Shown: positions 9,405 to 19,345, counted from the stretch's first letter. The stretch: 64,000 nt of DNA from Burkholderiaceae bacterium (GCA_016790575.1 JAEUOU010000022.1:1-64000); one strand, 5' to 3'. Notes: generated by a model not told the origin, from the letters alone. Program-made: numbers and translations.

Positions 9405-10802
9405 ATGAAAGCGCCTGAACTCCTGCTGCCCGCCGGTACGCTGCAACGCATGCGCGCGGCCTACGATTTCGGCGCCGACGCGGTCTATGCCGGCCAGCCG
9501 CGCTACAGCCTGCGTGCGCGCAACAACGAATTCCGCCTTGAGCAGATTGCCCAGGGCATCGCGGAGGCCCACGAGCGTGGCAAGAAGTTTTTTGTCACCA
9601 GCAACCTGATCGCCCACAACGACAAGCTGCGTACCTACTTGCGCGACCTGCAACCCGTAGTGGAACTGCGGCCCGACGCGCTCATCATGGCCGACGCCGG
9701 GCTGATCATGCTGGTGCGCGAGCAGATGGAAAAGGGCCTGTGGCCCGAGGTGCCGATCCACCTGTCGGTACAGGCCAACACCACCAACAGCGCGGCGGTG
9801 AAGTTCTGGCAGCGGCAGGGCGTGAGCCGCATCATCCTCTCGCGCGAGCTGAGCCTGGACGAAGTGCAGGCCATCCGCAACGACTGCCCGGACATCGAGC
9901 TGGAAGTTTTTGTGCACGGAGCACTGTGCATCGCCTACTCCGGCCGCTGCCTGCTGTCAGGCTATTTCAACCGGCGCGACCCCAACCAGGGCACCTGCAC
10001 CAACGCCTGCCGATGGGAATACAAGACACAGGCCGCAACCACCGAGACCGATACCGGCGATGCCATGCCGCTGCAGCGCCTTGATGGTTTCAATTTCGCA
10101 AATGAAGATGAGGACGCGGCCAGCGCCTTCTCCACCACCGGCAGCGGCCAGCGCCACCCCGAGGCCAACAAGGTCTGGCTGATCGAGGAAGCCGGTCGCC
10201 CCGGCGAGCTGATGCCCGTCATGGAAGACGAGCACGGCACCTACATCATGAACAGCAAGGACTTGCGTGCGGTAGAGCATGTGGGCAAGCTCGCAGCGAT
10301 GGGGATCGATTCACTCAAGATCGAGGGCCGGACCAAGAGCCACTATTACGTGGCACGCACCGCGCAGGTCTACCGCCGCGCCATCGACGACGCGGTCGCC
10401 GGCAAACCTTTCAATCCTGAACTGCTGCTGGAGCTGGAAGGCCTGTCCAACCGCGGCTACACCGGCGGTCTGCTGGAGCGCCGCCCGAGCCAGGACTACC
10501 AGAACTATCTGGCCGGCCACAGCGAAAGCCAGCGCAGCCAGTTTGTCGGCGAAGTGTTGCAGGTGCGGGACGACGGCTGGGCCGAGGTCGAGACCAAAAA
10601 CCGCTTTGCGGTGGGCGACACGCTGGAGGTGATCCACCCCTCTGGCAACCGGCGCGTTCCGCTGGCCGCGATGCAGGCGCAGGACGGCAGCCCGATCACC
10701 GTGGCGGCCGGCAACCCGTTGCGGGTGTGGGTGCCGCTGGGCCTGCCCGCCGCCGGCGCGCTGGTGGCCAGGATGCTCGAAGGCAGCGCCGCGACCGCCT
10801 GA
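9405..10802 (+). CDS. trhP: U32-family tRNA hydroxylation protein TrhP (YegQ type)
   Basis: A 465-residue member of the peptidase-U32-like family. The N-terminus KAPELLLPAGTLQRMRAAYD then FGADAVYAGQPRYSLRARNN is the YegQ/TrhP signature. E. coli TrhP works in prephenate-dependent 5-hydroxylation of wobble uridine in tRNA. Cysteines of the conserved cluster are in HGALCIAYSGRCLLSGYFNR and GTCTNACRWEY. A loop of about 30 residues (DTGDAMPLQRLDGFN...GSGQRHPEANK) makes it slightly longer than the E. coli protein. The ATG at 9405 is preferred because AAGGA lies about nine bases upstream; the ATG at 9396 directly abuts it. Confidence 0.9.
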   Translation: MKAPELLLPAGTLQRMRAAYDFGADAVYAGQPRYSLRARNNEFRLEQIAQGIAEAHERGKKFFVTSNLIAHNDKLRTYLRDLQPVVELRPDALIMADAGLIMLVREQMEKGLWPEVPIHLSVQANTTNSAAVKFWQRQGVSRIILSRELSLDEVQAIRNDCPDIELEVFVHGALCIAYSGRCLLSGYFNRRDPNQGTCTNACRWEYKTQAATTETDTGDAMPLQRLDGFNFANEDEDAASAFSTTGSGQRHPEANKVWLIEEAGRPGELMPVMEDEHGTYIMNSKDLRAVEHVGKLAAMGIDSLKIEGRTKSHYYVARTAQVYRRAIDDAVAGKPFNPELLLELEGLSNRGYTGGLLERRPSQDYQNYLAGHSESQRSQFVGEVLQVRDDGWAEVETKNRFAVGDTLEVIHPSGNRRVPLAAMQAQDGSPITVAAGNPLRVWVPLGLPAAGALVARMLEGSAATA

Positions 10803-10814
10803 CACTGATCTTTT

Positions 10815-10878
10815 GCACAAAAGCGGCCGATACCCATCGTAAAAAGGTCGCTTCACGCTATATTTATTAGCGTACGTT
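10815..10878 (-). repeat. Interspersed repeat, copy B (long form)
   Basis: On the minus strand it reads ATAGCGTGAAGCGACC then TTTTTACGATGGGTATCGGC. A further 17 bases at the left end form the imperfect palindrome CGCTAATAAATATAGCG, a feature shared with copy C. It sits between the convergent ends of trhP and the radical SAM gene. Confidence 0.8.
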
Positions 10879-10886
10879 CGACGTCA

Positions 10887-11975
10887 TCATGCGTCGAAAA
10901 GACTCGCCTGACCGTGTAGCGCCGAGGGCGAGAACAACGCAGTGGTCAGTGGCACGGCAGACTCGTTCATTCCGAGCCTTTGGCATCGCTGGTTGAAGCG
11001 CTGCTGCAACAACTGCGACCAGACGCCCTGCCCTTTCATGCGCAGCCCGAATCGGGGGTCATAGCGCTTTCCGCCGTGCAGTTCCATGACCCGGGCCATG
11101 ACACGTTCGGCGCGGTCCGGAAAACACCGCTGCAGCCAGTCTTCGAACAATGGTTTGAGTTCCCACGGCAGCCGCAACACCTGATAGAACGCGCGGCGCG
11201 CTCCTGCGGCATGGGCGGCGTCCAGTACCTGCTCCATATCGTCGTTCAGGAACGGAATCTGCGGCGATAGGCTCACGCCCACGGGAATCCCGGCGGCGGC
11301 CAAAGTCTCCAGGGTACGCAACCTTCGGTACGGTGCGGCGGCGCGGGGCTCCATCTGGCGCGCCAGGGCGTCCTTCAGGGTCGTGATGCTGACGTACACC
11401 GCCACCAATCCCTGCGCGGCCATGGGGGCCAGCAGATCGAGGTCGCGCTCGATCCCGCTGCCCTTGGTGACAATGACCACCGGCAGACGGGCTTGCGCAA
11501 GCACCTCCAGCACCGAGCGGGTCAGGCGCAGCCGCCGCTCGACGGGCTGATAGGCATCGGTCACGGTGCCCAGCGCCAGTACTTGGGCCACAAAACCTGG
11601 GCGCACCAGTTCGGCCCGCAGGCGCTCGGCGATATTGCGCCGCGCGATCAGCCGGGTCTCGAAGTCCAGTCCGGGGCTGAGGCCCAGATAGCTGTGACTG
11701 GGGCGCGCGTAACAGTAGCTGCAGCCGTGTTCGCAGCCGCGATAAGGGTTCAGACCCAGCTCAAAACTGATGTCGGGCGAATGGTTGCGAGTAATCGCCT
11801 GACCGATGTCTTCCCAGCGCACTTCGGTGGGCACCGTCACGGGGGCGGGGGCGTCAGTCGATGACCAGCCGTCGTCGAACGGCTGCCGGTCTTCGCGGGT
11901 GAACCGATGCGCCACATTCAGCAAGGTTCCACGGCCTTTAAGAACCAGCGTGGGTGGATGGGGGATGGCGGGCAT
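10887..11975 (-). CDS. PA0069-family radical SAM protein, SOS-controlled
   Basis: Radical S-adenosylmethionine enzyme of 362 residues. The [4Fe-4S]-binding CxxxCxxC is in NPYRGCEHGCSYCYARPSHS, and the rest matches the PA0069/SplB-like group. The biochemical role of this group is not established; an association with DNA damage is suggested because PA0069 of Pseudomonas aeruginosa is reported in the LexA regulon. The start at 11975 (MPAIPHPPTLVLKGRG...) was chosen because the family N-terminus begins there and a LexA box lies just upstream; the frame stays open 58 codons further through that box. No Shine–Dalgarno is visible, so translation may be leaderless. Confidence 0.88.
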   Translation of the reverse strand: MPAIPHPPTLVLKGRGTLLNVAHRFTREDRQPFDDGWSSTDAPAPVTVPTEVRWEDIGQAITRNHSPDISFELGLNPYRGCEHGCSYCYARPSHSYLGLSPGLDFETRLIARRNIAERLRAELVRPGFVAQVLALGTVTDAYQPVERRLRLTRSVLEVLAQARLPVVIVTKGSGIERDLDLLAPMAAQGLVAVYVSITTLKDALARQMEPRAAAPYRRLRTLETLAAAGIPVGVSLSPQIPFLNDDMEQVLDAAHAAGARRAFYQVLRLPWELKPLFEDWLQRCFPDRAERVMARVMELHGGKRYDPRFGLRMKGQGVWSQLLQQRFNQRCQRLGMNESAVPLTTALFSPSALHGQASLFDA

Positions 11976-11980
11976 CCAGA

Positions 11981-12000
11981 AACTGTATATAAATACAGTT
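11981..12000 (-). promoter_or_regulatory. LexA (SOS) box
   Basis: AACTGTATATAAATACAGTT contains CTGT-N8-ACAG with an AT-rich centre, nearly identical to the proteobacterial LexA consensus. It ends five bases upstream of the radical SAM start codon. An AT-rich −10-like TATATA lies inside it on the minus strand, so LexA would block transcription directly. The plus-strand gene at 12116 could also be affected but is further away. Confidence 0.88.
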
Positions 12001-12115
12001 ACCATGGCAAGCACTGCGCTCTGGCGATCCCTGGCGCCGACACGCATGGCTTGGCCGATTCGAAGTGGCCTTCGGTATTTGGAACACAGCGGGAGGTTCA
12101 TGCGAAGATGCCCCC

Positions 12116-12685
12116 ATGAAATCCAAACGTCTGCTTGCTTGTTCCGCACGCGCAGCCATCCTGACCTCGGTCACCTGCAGCGCGTTCGCGCAAGAGCCCG
12201 CCGTACCTGGTGTGCCCACACTGAGGCCGCTCGCCGCGGAGTCGGCGCCGGCTCGGCCCGCTTCTGCACCGAAAAAAAAACCGGCAACGCCGGGGCCAGC
12301 CAACGTTTCCCTGCTCACCGGGGCGATGGGCGTGCAACACAGCGCGCGCGATGGACTCGGGCGCCTTGTCTTTACGACCGGCGCCACGTTCACCACCCAG
12401 GAGGCACAACGCTCCGCGACGACCGCGGCCCGATCGGTTCAGCGCGGGCTTGCGAATGCTTGTGGTAGCCAATGCAAGCCGGAGAAAATGGCTCCGCCCA
12501 AGGTCTTGCCGAGTGGTCAGCTCGAGTTCGAATTGGTCTTTCGGCCCTTGTACCAGCACTTGACGCAGGCTCAGTACGTTGCCGCACTCCAGGGCCAGCC
12601 GCTTGCCCTGACTCCCGCCCAGATCACCGCACCGGCTGCGGGGCCAGCCGAATCCACCCCGGCCAACGAGACGGCGACCCGGTAG
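12116..12685 (+). CDS. Exported protein of unknown function
   Basis: A 189-residue protein that I do not recognise. The first 26 residues (MKSKRLLACSARAAILTSVT, then CSAFA) form a signal peptide with likely cleavage after AFA. An Ala/Pro-rich linker follows, then a moderately conserved-looking core from about residue 48 (VSLLTGAMGVQHSARDGLGR...) with two cysteines in ACGSQC, and an Ala/Pro/Thr-rich tail. It probably resides in the periplasm. No strong Shine–Dalgarno stands at the usual distance (GGGAGG is about 20 bases away). It is divergent from the LexA-controlled gene. Confidence 0.6.
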   Translation: MKSKRLLACSARAAILTSVTCSAFAQEPAVPGVPTLRPLAAESAPARPASAPKKKPATPGPANVSLLTGAMGVQHSARDGLGRLVFTTGATFTTQEAQRSATTAARSVQRGLANACGSQCKPEKMAPPKVLPSGQLEFELVFRPLYQHLTQAQYVAALQGQPLALTPAQITAPAAGPAESTPANETATR

Positions 12686-13065
12686 CCCGGCCGGCCCCGT
12701 GACGACGGAGGCGCGTTTCCTCGACGCCCGTCGCACGCGCACGCCGCCGGAACTGGCGCCCCCATGCCCAAGCAAAGCCGGGCGTTTCTGTGCGTTCACC
12801 GGTGACGCGGAGTGACCGTGGCTGGGCAGGCAAGAGCCGATGAAAGCAATGGCTGCTTTGTTAGCGCAGCAAAACGATGCTTTCGCTGGGGCAAAGTTGC
12901 AGGGCAATGCCCGCCATCGACGTAGGGACGAAACGCTGCGAGGCGGCCTTCACCGGGGTAAACACCAGCTAAAAACTGAGTCGGCTACCCACAAACTTGA
13001 CTCGAAGCTGACTAGCATCCACGAACTTTAAAACCAGCACGATCGTTCTTTTATTTCTCACCCCC
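12686..13065. other. 380-base intergenic region without recognised gene
   Basis: The stretch between the exported-protein gene and fadD has no convincing coding frame, tRNA or clear terminator. An open frame at 12840–13031 lacks a ribosome binding site and family resemblance. The last 100 bases before fadD are AT-richer than the surroundings, as expected for a promoter, but no good −35/−10 pair could be fixed. Confidence 0.5.
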
Positions 13066-14814
13066 ATGTCTGACAACACCACACCTCCTTGGCATGCCAC
13101 CTACCGACAGGTGGGAATCGCCCCTGTCCTGGCGCAGTTGCCTTACCGTAACCTGGCGGAACTGACCCACGAAAGCTGCAGAAAGTGGCAAACCGAAAGC
13201 AAAGCCAAAGCAGCCTTCAGCTGTGTGGTACCCAACGGCATGAATGGCCGCCTGAGCTTCGCCGAGGTAGACGAACTGTCAGACGCATTTGCCGGCTACT
13301 TGCGCGCCGTGTTGGGTCTGAATGCGGGCGACCGAGTGGCGGTGCAGTTGCCCAACAGCCTGGGCTACCCGGTGGCGGCGCTGGGTGTGTTCAAGGCCGG
13401 GTGTGTGCTGGTCAACACCAACCCGCTGTACACCGAAACCGAAATGATCCATCAGTTCAACAACAGCGGCGCAAGGGTGCTGGTGCTGGTGGACATGTTT
13501 GCCGACAAGTTACCCGCAGTGCTGTCAAAAACCGGCATCAAGCAGGTGGTGCTGGCATCGGTGTCCGAGTTTTTCCCGACGGTGCCGGGAATCATCGTCA
13601 AGGGCGTGCAAAAGTACTGGAACCGTGTGCTGCCCCCGGTCACGTCACCACACATCCGCCTGAAGGATGCGTTGACCGCTGGCCGTGCCACCCTGGCAAA
13701 AACACCCGCCAAGCAATATTGGCAAGGCGTGGGCCGCGATGACCTGGCGCTGCTGCAGTACACCGGCGGCACCACGGGTGTGAGCAAAGGGGCCATGCTG
13801 ACGCACGGCAATTTGCTCAACAACATTTGCCAGACACATGCCATGGGTCAAAGCCACATGACACCCGGCAATGAATGTGTCATGACGGCGCTGCCGCTCT
13901 ACCACATCTTCGCGTTCACGGCCAATTTGTTGGGCTACATGACCATTGGTGGACACAACGTGCTGATTCCCAACCCACGGCCGGTGCAAAACCTGCAACG
14001 TGCCATGGAGAACTTCCCCATCACCTGGATGACCGGGGTCAACACCCTGTTCAACGGCCTGCTGAACGAAGAATGGTTTGTGGCCTACCCGCCGAAAACC
14101 CTCAAGGCGTCAATTTCAGGCGGCACTGCGTTGCACACGGCGGTAGCCCAGCGCTGGCGTGATGTCACCAAAACCCCGATTGCGGAAGGCTACGGCCTGA
14201 CCGAAACCGCGCCGGTGGTGAGCTTCAACCCACTGACAGGCACGCCACGTGACGGCAGCATTGGCATTCCCGCCCCCGGCACCGACGTGCGACTTACCAA
14301 CGACGAGGGGCAAGACGTGGCCCCCGGAACGCCCGGCGAAATCTGGGTGCGCGGCCCTCAGGTGATGAAGGGCTACTGGCAAACCGCCGAAGAAACCTCC
14401 AAGGTCATGCACGACGGCTGGTTTGCCACGGGTGACATTGCCGTGATGGATGAAACCGGGTTCATGCGCATCGTCGACCGAAAGAAGGACATGATCCTGG
14501 TGTCGGGCTTCAACGTGTACCCGAACGAGGTGGAAGACGTTATTGCCGACATGGACCATGTGCTGGAGGTAGCCGTGATCGGCGTGCCCGATGCAAAAAC
14601 CGGCGAGGCCGTTCGCGCCTATGTGGTGCAGAACCCTGACCACAGCAAAGAGGTGATGCCCGCCGACGTGCTGGAACACTGCCGCAAACACCTGGCGGCC
14701 TACAAGGTGCCAAAACTTGTGGTGGTGCGCGACGAACTGCCCAAGAGCCCTATTGGCAAGGTGCTGCGCAAAGACCTGCGCAAGGCCGTGGCCGAAGAAA
14801 TGAAGCGCGCTTGA
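13066..14814 (+). CDS. fadD: Long-chain-fatty-acid–CoA ligase
   Basis: Adenylate-forming enzyme of 582 residues that activates fatty acids to acyl-CoA for beta-oxidation or lipid synthesis. Motifs in order are the phosphate-binding loop LLQYTGGTTGVSKGAM, GYGLTETAPVVSFNP, GWFATGDIAVMDETG, the hinge RKKDMILVSGFNVYPNEVED, and the C-terminal catalytic lysine region PKSPIGKVLRKDLRK. The start follows directly from the conserved N-terminus. Codon choice is more A-rich than in flanking genes, so the fadD–symporter pair may have a different history. Confidence 0.93.
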   Translation: MSDNTTPPWHATYRQVGIAPVLAQLPYRNLAELTHESCRKWQTESKAKAAFSCVVPNGMNGRLSFAEVDELSDAFAGYLRAVLGLNAGDRVAVQLPNSLGYPVAALGVFKAGCVLVNTNPLYTETEMIHQFNNSGARVLVLVDMFADKLPAVLSKTGIKQVVLASVSEFFPTVPGIIVKGVQKYWNRVLPPVTSPHIRLKDALTAGRATLAKTPAKQYWQGVGRDDLALLQYTGGTTGVSKGAMLTHGNLLNNICQTHAMGQSHMTPGNECVMTALPLYHIFAFTANLLGYMTIGGHNVLIPNPRPVQNLQRAMENFPITWMTGVNTLFNGLLNEEWFVAYPPKTLKASISGGTALHTAVAQRWRDVTKTPIAEGYGLTETAPVVSFNPLTGTPRDGSIGIPAPGTDVRLTNDEGQDVAPGTPGEIWVRGPQVMKGYWQTAEETSKVMHDGWFATGDIAVMDETGFMRIVDRKKDMILVSGFNVYPNEVEDVIADMDHVLEVAVIGVPDAKTGEAVRAYVVQNPDHSKEVMPADVLEHCRKHLAAYKVPKLVVVRDELPKSPIGKVLRKDLRKAVAEEMKRA

Positions 14815-14848
14815 GCCCCCTTCACAGACACAACCAGAGAAGCTGCAC

Positions 14849-15763
14849 ATGATTTCCGAACTCGAAACCAAGCTGCTGGGCATCATGATGATCGTCATCA
14901 TGCTCGGCATGGGCGCGTCACTGACGTGGCGCGATTTTCTGATTGCCTTTCGAAAACCCAAGGGCGTGCTGGTGGGCCTTCTGTGCCAATACGGCATCAT
15001 GCCGTTGCTGGCGTTCTTGCTGGCCAAGGCACTGGGCTTGTCTCCAGGCTTGACAGTGGGGCTGATTCTGATGGGCTGCATGCCGGGCGGCACCACTTCC
15101 AACATCTTCACGTACTTCAGCAAGGCTGTGCTGGCGTTGTCGATCATGATGACGTCGGTGTCGTCTCTGATTGCGCTGGGCATGGTGCCTGCGCTGCTGG
15201 AGTTTTACTCGCAACTGGCGGGCTTGACGGGTGAGTTCAAGATTCCGGCAGGTAACGTGGCACAGGTGCTGTTCGTCCTGCTGGTGCCCACCGTCATTGG
15301 CATGGTGTTGCGCAAGTTCAACCCCAATATTGGTGCCAGCGTTGAGCTGCTGGGCGGCATGTTGGGGATCGGTGTGATTCTGTTCCTGGTGTTCACCTGG
15401 ATTCCGCGCAACCACATGCTGCTGGCCAACACGCCGTGGTACGTATTCTTTGCCGCCATCGGGCTCGGGGTATTCGGAATGGCGTTGGGTTACTTTCTGG
15501 CCCGTGTTCTAAAGCAAGACCCGAACCGCAGCCGAACCATCGCGCTGGAGACCGGCATTCAGAACGGCCCGCTGGCGGTGCTGATCGTCACACTCACGTT
15601 CACTGGGGAAATGCAGCAAGAAGTGCTGCTGATTCCGGTGCTGTATTCGCTCTTCATCGTCATCACGTCAAGCATCGTGACCGTGTTTTTCCGCCGCAAG
15701 AGCAACGAGGAGGCGCTGGCCCGTGACCGGATGAAAGACGGTGCCCTGCTGTCTGTGAAGTAG
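14849..15763 (+). CDS. Bile acid:sodium symporter family transporter (BASS/PanS type)
   Basis: Inner-membrane protein of 304 residues with about nine or ten hydrophobic helices. The segment PGGTTSNIFTYFSKA and, later, ALETGIQNGPLAVLI are the two conserved crossing-helix motifs of the BASS family, whose members move organic anions with sodium. In other bacteria such proteins carry pantoate or keto acids; nothing here decides the substrate. It lies 34 bases after fadD, with AGAGAAGC before the ATG, so co-transcription is likely. Confidence 0.88.
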   Translation: MISELETKLLGIMMIVIMLGMGASLTWRDFLIAFRKPKGVLVGLLCQYGIMPLLAFLLAKALGLSPGLTVGLILMGCMPGGTTSNIFTYFSKAVLALSIMMTSVSSLIALGMVPALLEFYSQLAGLTGEFKIPAGNVAQVLFVLLVPTVIGMVLRKFNPNIGASVELLGGMLGIGVILFLVFTWIPRNHMLLANTPWYVFFAAIGLGVFGMALGYFLARVLKQDPNRSRTIALETGIQNGPLAVLIVTLTFTGEMQQEVLLIPVLYSLFIVITSSIVTVFFRRKSNEEALARDRMKDGALLSVK

Positions 15764-15950
15764 GCACCCCGATCCATCCATCAGCACCGACCCGGGTTCA
15801 GGCACCGCTTTGGTAGGGCAACGTACGCACAGGGCTGTGCTGACTGCAGCATGCGAGTTTTCCTGAGGTGGGCAGGGATGCCGGGAAAAAGCACCGTATC
15901 CTGCGGCTGCCACTAGCGCCTGACATCGCCCCGTTTGCGGCACCTCACGC

Positions 15951-15984
15951 GAAACGGCCCAGTGATCGCTCCCTGGGCCGTTTC
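15951..15984. terminator. Hairpin terminator between symporter and acnB genes
   Basis: A perfect 12-bp stem (GAAACGGCCCAG at 15951–15962 with CTGGGCCGTTTC at 15973–15984) lies between two convergent genes. The rest of the 243-base gap (15764–16006) holds nothing recognisable. The T-rich flank is modest on both strands, so it may serve either gene. Confidence 0.7.
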
Positions 15985-16006
15985 TATTCACTCAGCGAGA
16001 AGCCGC

Positions 16007-18598
16007 TCAGGCCGTCGCTTCCTTCGCGTTCTCCACGTACTCCTCGATCTGGTCGAAGTTCAGGTACTTGTAGATCGCCGCGCCGTCCTTGTTCACGATG
16101 CCCATGGCTTCGTGGTATTCCGCCACGGTGGGGATCTTGCCCAGTTTGGACGCAATCGCCGCCAGCTCGGCCGAGGCCAGGAACACGTTGGTGTTCTTGC
16201 CCAGGCGGTTGGGGAAGTTGCGGGTGGAGGTGGAGACCACGGTGGCGCCTTCGCGCACCTGGGCCTGGTTGCCCATGCACAGGCTGCAGCCGGGCATCTC
16301 AGTGCGTGCACCGGCGGCGCCGAAGCTGGCGTAGTGGCCTTCCTTGATCAGTTCGCTCTCGTCCATCTTGGTCGGCGGCGCGACCCACAGCTTGACCGGG
16401 ATGTCGCGGCTGCCACCCAGCAACTTGGCCGCGGCGCGGAAGTGACCGATGTTGGTCATGCACGAACCGATGAAGGCCTCGTCGATCTTGGTGCCGGCGA
16501 CTTCGGACAGGGTCTTGGCGTCGTCCGGATCGTTGGGGCAGCACAGGATGGGTTCCTTGATGTCGGCCAGGTCGATCTCGATGACGGCGGCGTACTCGGC
16601 GTCCTTGTCGGCCTCCAGCAGCTGCGGGTTGGCCAGCCAGGCCTCAACCTTCTCGATGCGGCGCTGCAGGGTGCGCGCGTCCTGGTAGCCGTCGGCGATC
16701 ATGTTTTTCATCAGCACGATGTTGCTGGTGAGGTATTCCTTGATCGGCTCGGGGTTGAGCTTGATGGTGCAGCCGGCGGCCGAGCGCTCGGCCGAGGCGT
16801 CGGACAGCTCGAACGCCTGTTCCACCTTCAGGTCCGGCAGGCCTTCGATTTCCAGGATGCGGCCCGAGAAGATGTTCTTCTTGCCGGCCTTGGCCACGGT
16901 CAGCAGACCGGCCTTGATCGCGTACAGCGGGATCGCATGCACCAGGTCGCGCAGGGTCACGCCCGGCTGCATCTGGCCCTTGAAGCGCACCAGCACCGAC
17001 TCGGGCATGTCCAGCGGCATGACGCCGGTGGCGGCGCCGAAGGCCACCAGTCCGGAACCGGCGGGGAAGGAGATGCCGATCGGGAAGCGGGTGTGGGAGT
17101 CACCGCCGGTGCCCACGGTGTCGGGCAGCAGCAGGCGGTTAAGCCAGCTGTGGATCACGCCGTCGCCCGGACGCAGGGACACGCCGCCGCGGCTGCTGAT
17201 GAACTTGGGCAGTTCGCGGTGCGTCTTCACGTCCACCGGCTTGGGGTAGGCCGCGGTGTGGCAGAAGGACTGCATCACCAGATCAGCCGAGAAGCCCAGG
17301 CAAGCCAGGTCCTTGAGCTCGTCGCGGGTCATCGGGCCCGTCGTGTCCTGCGACCCCACGGTGGTCATCTTGGGCTCGCAATAGGTGCCGGGACGCACGC
17401 CCTGGCCTTCGGGCAGACCGACGGCGCGACCGACCATCTTCTGCGCCAGCGTGAAGCCGGCCTTGGTTTCAGCCGGCACGCTGGGCAGCCGGAACAGCGT
17501 GGAAGCGGGCAGGCCCAGGAACTCGCGTGCCTTGGCGGTCAGCGAGCGGCCGATGATCAGGTTGATGCGGCCGCCGGCGCGCACTTCGTCGAAAAGCACG
17601 TCGCTCTTGAGCTTGAACTCGGCCACGGTCTCGCCGTTCTTGACCAGCTTGCCGTCGTAGGGCAGCACGTCGATCACGTCACCCATTTCCAGCTTGGACA
17701 CGTCCACTTCGATCGGCAACGAGCCGGAGTCTTCCTGCGTGTTGAAAAAGATGGGGGCGATCTTGCCGCCCAGGGTCACACCACCAAAACGCTTGTTCGG
17801 CACGAACGGGATGTCCTGACCGGTGGCCCAGATCACGCTGTTGGTGGCGGACTTGCGCGAAGAACCGGTACCGACCACGTCGCCCACGTAAGCGACCAGG
17901 TGGCCCTTCTTCTTCAGGTCTTCGATGAACTGCATCGGGCCGCGCTTGCCGTCTTCCTCGGGCTTGAAGGCCGCGTCGGGGCGGGTGTTCTTCAGCATCG
18001 CCAGGTAGTGCATCGGGATGTCCGGGCGTGTGGTGGCATCCGGCGCGGGCGACAGGTCGTCGGTATTGGTCTCACCGGGCACCTTGAACACGGTGACCGT
18101 GATCTTCTTTTCGACTTCGGGGCGGCTGGTGAACCATTCGGCGTCAGCCCAGCTCTGCATCACGTCCTTGGCCACCGCATTGCCGGCCTTGGCCTTCTCG
18201 GCGACGTCGTTGAAGTAGTCGAACATCAGCAGCGTCTTTTTCAGCGCAGCGCCGGCTACGGCCGCCACCTCGGCGTCGTCCAGCAGTTCGATCAGGGGGT
18301 GGACGTTGTAGCCGCCCACCATGGTGCCCAGCAGTTCGGTGGCCTTGGCCTTGGAGATCAGGCCGACCTGGAGATCTCCGTGGGCCACGGCGGCCAGGAA
18401 CGAGGCCTTGACTTTGGCGGCATCGTCCACACCCGGGGGCACGCGGTGCGTCAAGAGGTCCATCAGGAAGGCCTCTTCGCCGGCGGGCGGGTTCTTGATC
18501 AGTTCGATCAGTGCTTCCACTTGCTTGGCATCAAGCGGCAGCGGGGGAATGCCAAGGGCCGCGCGTTCGGCGGCATGTTCACGGTAGGCTTTCAACAT
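16007..18598 (-). CDS. acnB: Aconitate hydratase B
   Basis: Iron–sulfur enzyme of 863 residues that interconverts citrate and isocitrate in the TCA cycle. The N-terminal HEAT-like domain specific to AcnB is present ([20 protein letters not shown] onward), which separates it from AcnA. [4Fe-4S] ligands are in [16 protein letters not shown] and [12 protein letters not shown] near the C-terminus. The ATG has AGGAG eight bases upstream. It is the last gene of the minus-strand TCA arm (mdh, citE-like, unknown, acnB), with 57 bases, including nine A, separating it from the previous gene. Confidence 0.97.
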   Translation of the reverse strand: MLKAYREHAAERAALGIPPLPLDAKQVEALIELIKNPPAGEEAFLMDLLTHRVPPGVDDAAKVKASFLAAVAHGDLQVGLISKAKATELLGTMVGGYNVHPLIELLDDAEVAAVAGAALKKTLLMFDYFNDVAEKAKAGNAVAKDVMQSWADAEWFTSRPEVEKKITVTVFKVPGETNTDDLSPAPDATTRPDIPMHYLAMLKNTRPDAAFKPEEDGKRGPMQFIEDLKKKGHLVAYVGDVVGTGSSRKSATNSVIWATGQDIPFVPNKRFGGVTLGGKIAPIFFNTQEDSGSLPIEVDVSKLEMGDVIDVLPYDGKLVKNGETVAEFKLKSDVLFDEVRAGGRINLIIGRSLTAKAREFLGLPASTLFRLPSVPAETKAGFTLAQKMVGRAVGLPEGQGVRPGTYCEPKMTTVGSQDTTGPMTRDELKDLACLGFSADLVMQSFCHTAAYPKPVDVKTHRELPKFISSRGGVSLRPGDGVIHSWLNRLLLPDTVGTGGDSHTRFPIGISFPAGSGLVAFGAATGVMPLDMPESVLVRFKGQMQPGVTLRDLVHAIPLYAIKAGLLTVAKAGKKNIFSGRILEIEGLPDLKVEQAFELSDASAERSAAGCTIKLNPEPIKEYLTSNIVLMKNMIADGYQDARTLQRRIEKVEAWLANPQLLEADKDAEYAAVIEIDLADIKEPILCCPNDPDDAKTLSEVAGTKIDEAFIGSCMTNIGHFRAAAKLLGGSRDIPVKLWVAPPTKMDESELIKEGHYASFGAAGARTEMPGCSLCMGNQAQVREGATVVSTSTRNFPNRLGKNTNVFLASAELAAIASKLGKIPTVAEYHEAMGIVNKDGAAIYKYLNFDQIEEYVENAKEATA

Positions 18599-18655
18599 GG
18601 TGGTTTCTCCTGTCTCAAAAAAAAATTTACGGAGCCGGCAAGGTCTCCGGGGGAT

Positions 18656-19312
18656 TCATCGTTTGACGGGTTCGCTGACATCAATCAATGCCGGCGGCGG
18701 ATTGTTTTTTAGCGCGGTTGCTGTCGCAACCTGTTCGGCATTGGCACATTCGTCGGCAATTCGGCGTCCTTGCTTCTGATTCATCAGCATGGACTTGTTG
18801 GCCAGTTGCAGCCAGACGGCCCCCGCCTGCTTGTCTTCCAGACGAATGGCACCCGTACTGGTTTCGACCGGATGCATGCGGTAGCGGAAGCCTTTACCGC
18901 TGACCGTAAAGTACCCCGGCACGCGTTCGTCCGCATCGACGGTAACGGATGCACCCAGTTCGCAGGGCAGAACACCCCGATGAACCTGCTGGGCAATGGC
19001 CAGTTCACCCGGTGTCAACGCGGCCTCAGCAGCGCGAATGCCTGCCGCCACTTGCACCGCTGCGCTGTGCAGTTGGGTACGACTGGAGGTCGACGAGACA
19101 GGCGCGGCGGACGGCAAGGTCTTCTTTCCGCTCGATGCGATCTTGGTGGTTTTCGACGCAGCCGCATTTGACCCGGAAGGCGTGCTTGACTTCGCAGACA
19201 CTGCGGTTTGCTTCTCGGCTGCCGGCAATTTTGCCGGGGTGGAACTGCCTGCCTGTGCCAAGGCGGCGACCGGCAATACCAGAGCCAGAACTGCGAGGGC
19301 GCTACGTGACAT
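18656..19312 (-). CDS. Exported protein of unknown function between acnB and the CitE-like gene
   Basis: A 218-residue protein with a clear signal peptide (MSRSALAVLALVLPVAALAQ, cleavage after ALA). A low-complexity Ser/Ala/Thr/Lys segment covers about residues 22–80. A folded-looking C-terminal domain follows, with a cysteine in GVLPCELGASVTVDADERVPG and another in ADECANAEQV; the pair could form a disulfide. I do not recognise a family. Its place inside a TCA gene string suggests only co-transcription. Confidence 0.75.
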   Translation of the reverse strand: MSRSALAVLALVLPVAALAQAGSSTPAKLPAAEKQTAVSAKSSTPSGSNAAASKTTKIASSGKKTLPSAAPVSSTSSRTQLHSAAVQVAAGIRAAEAALTPGELAIAQQVHRGVLPCELGASVTVDADERVPGYFTVSGKGFRYRMHPVETSTGAIRLEDKQAGAVWLQLANKSMLMNQKQGRRIADECANAEQVATATALKNNPPPALIDVSEPVKR

Positions 19313-19345
19313 TGGTATCTCCGATGGTTAGAAGTTTGCCTGGGC

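Noticed and set aside
12840-13031. A 63-codon frame in the gap before fadD
   Set aside because: No Shine–Dalgarno, no recognisable family, ordinary length for chance in this composition.
15935-18712. A 925-codon open frame on the plus strand, antisense to acnB
   Set aside because: It mirrors acnB almost exactly, has no family resemblance (His/Gln/Gly/Asp-rich composition typical of reverse-complement frames in high-GC genes) and no ribosome site.
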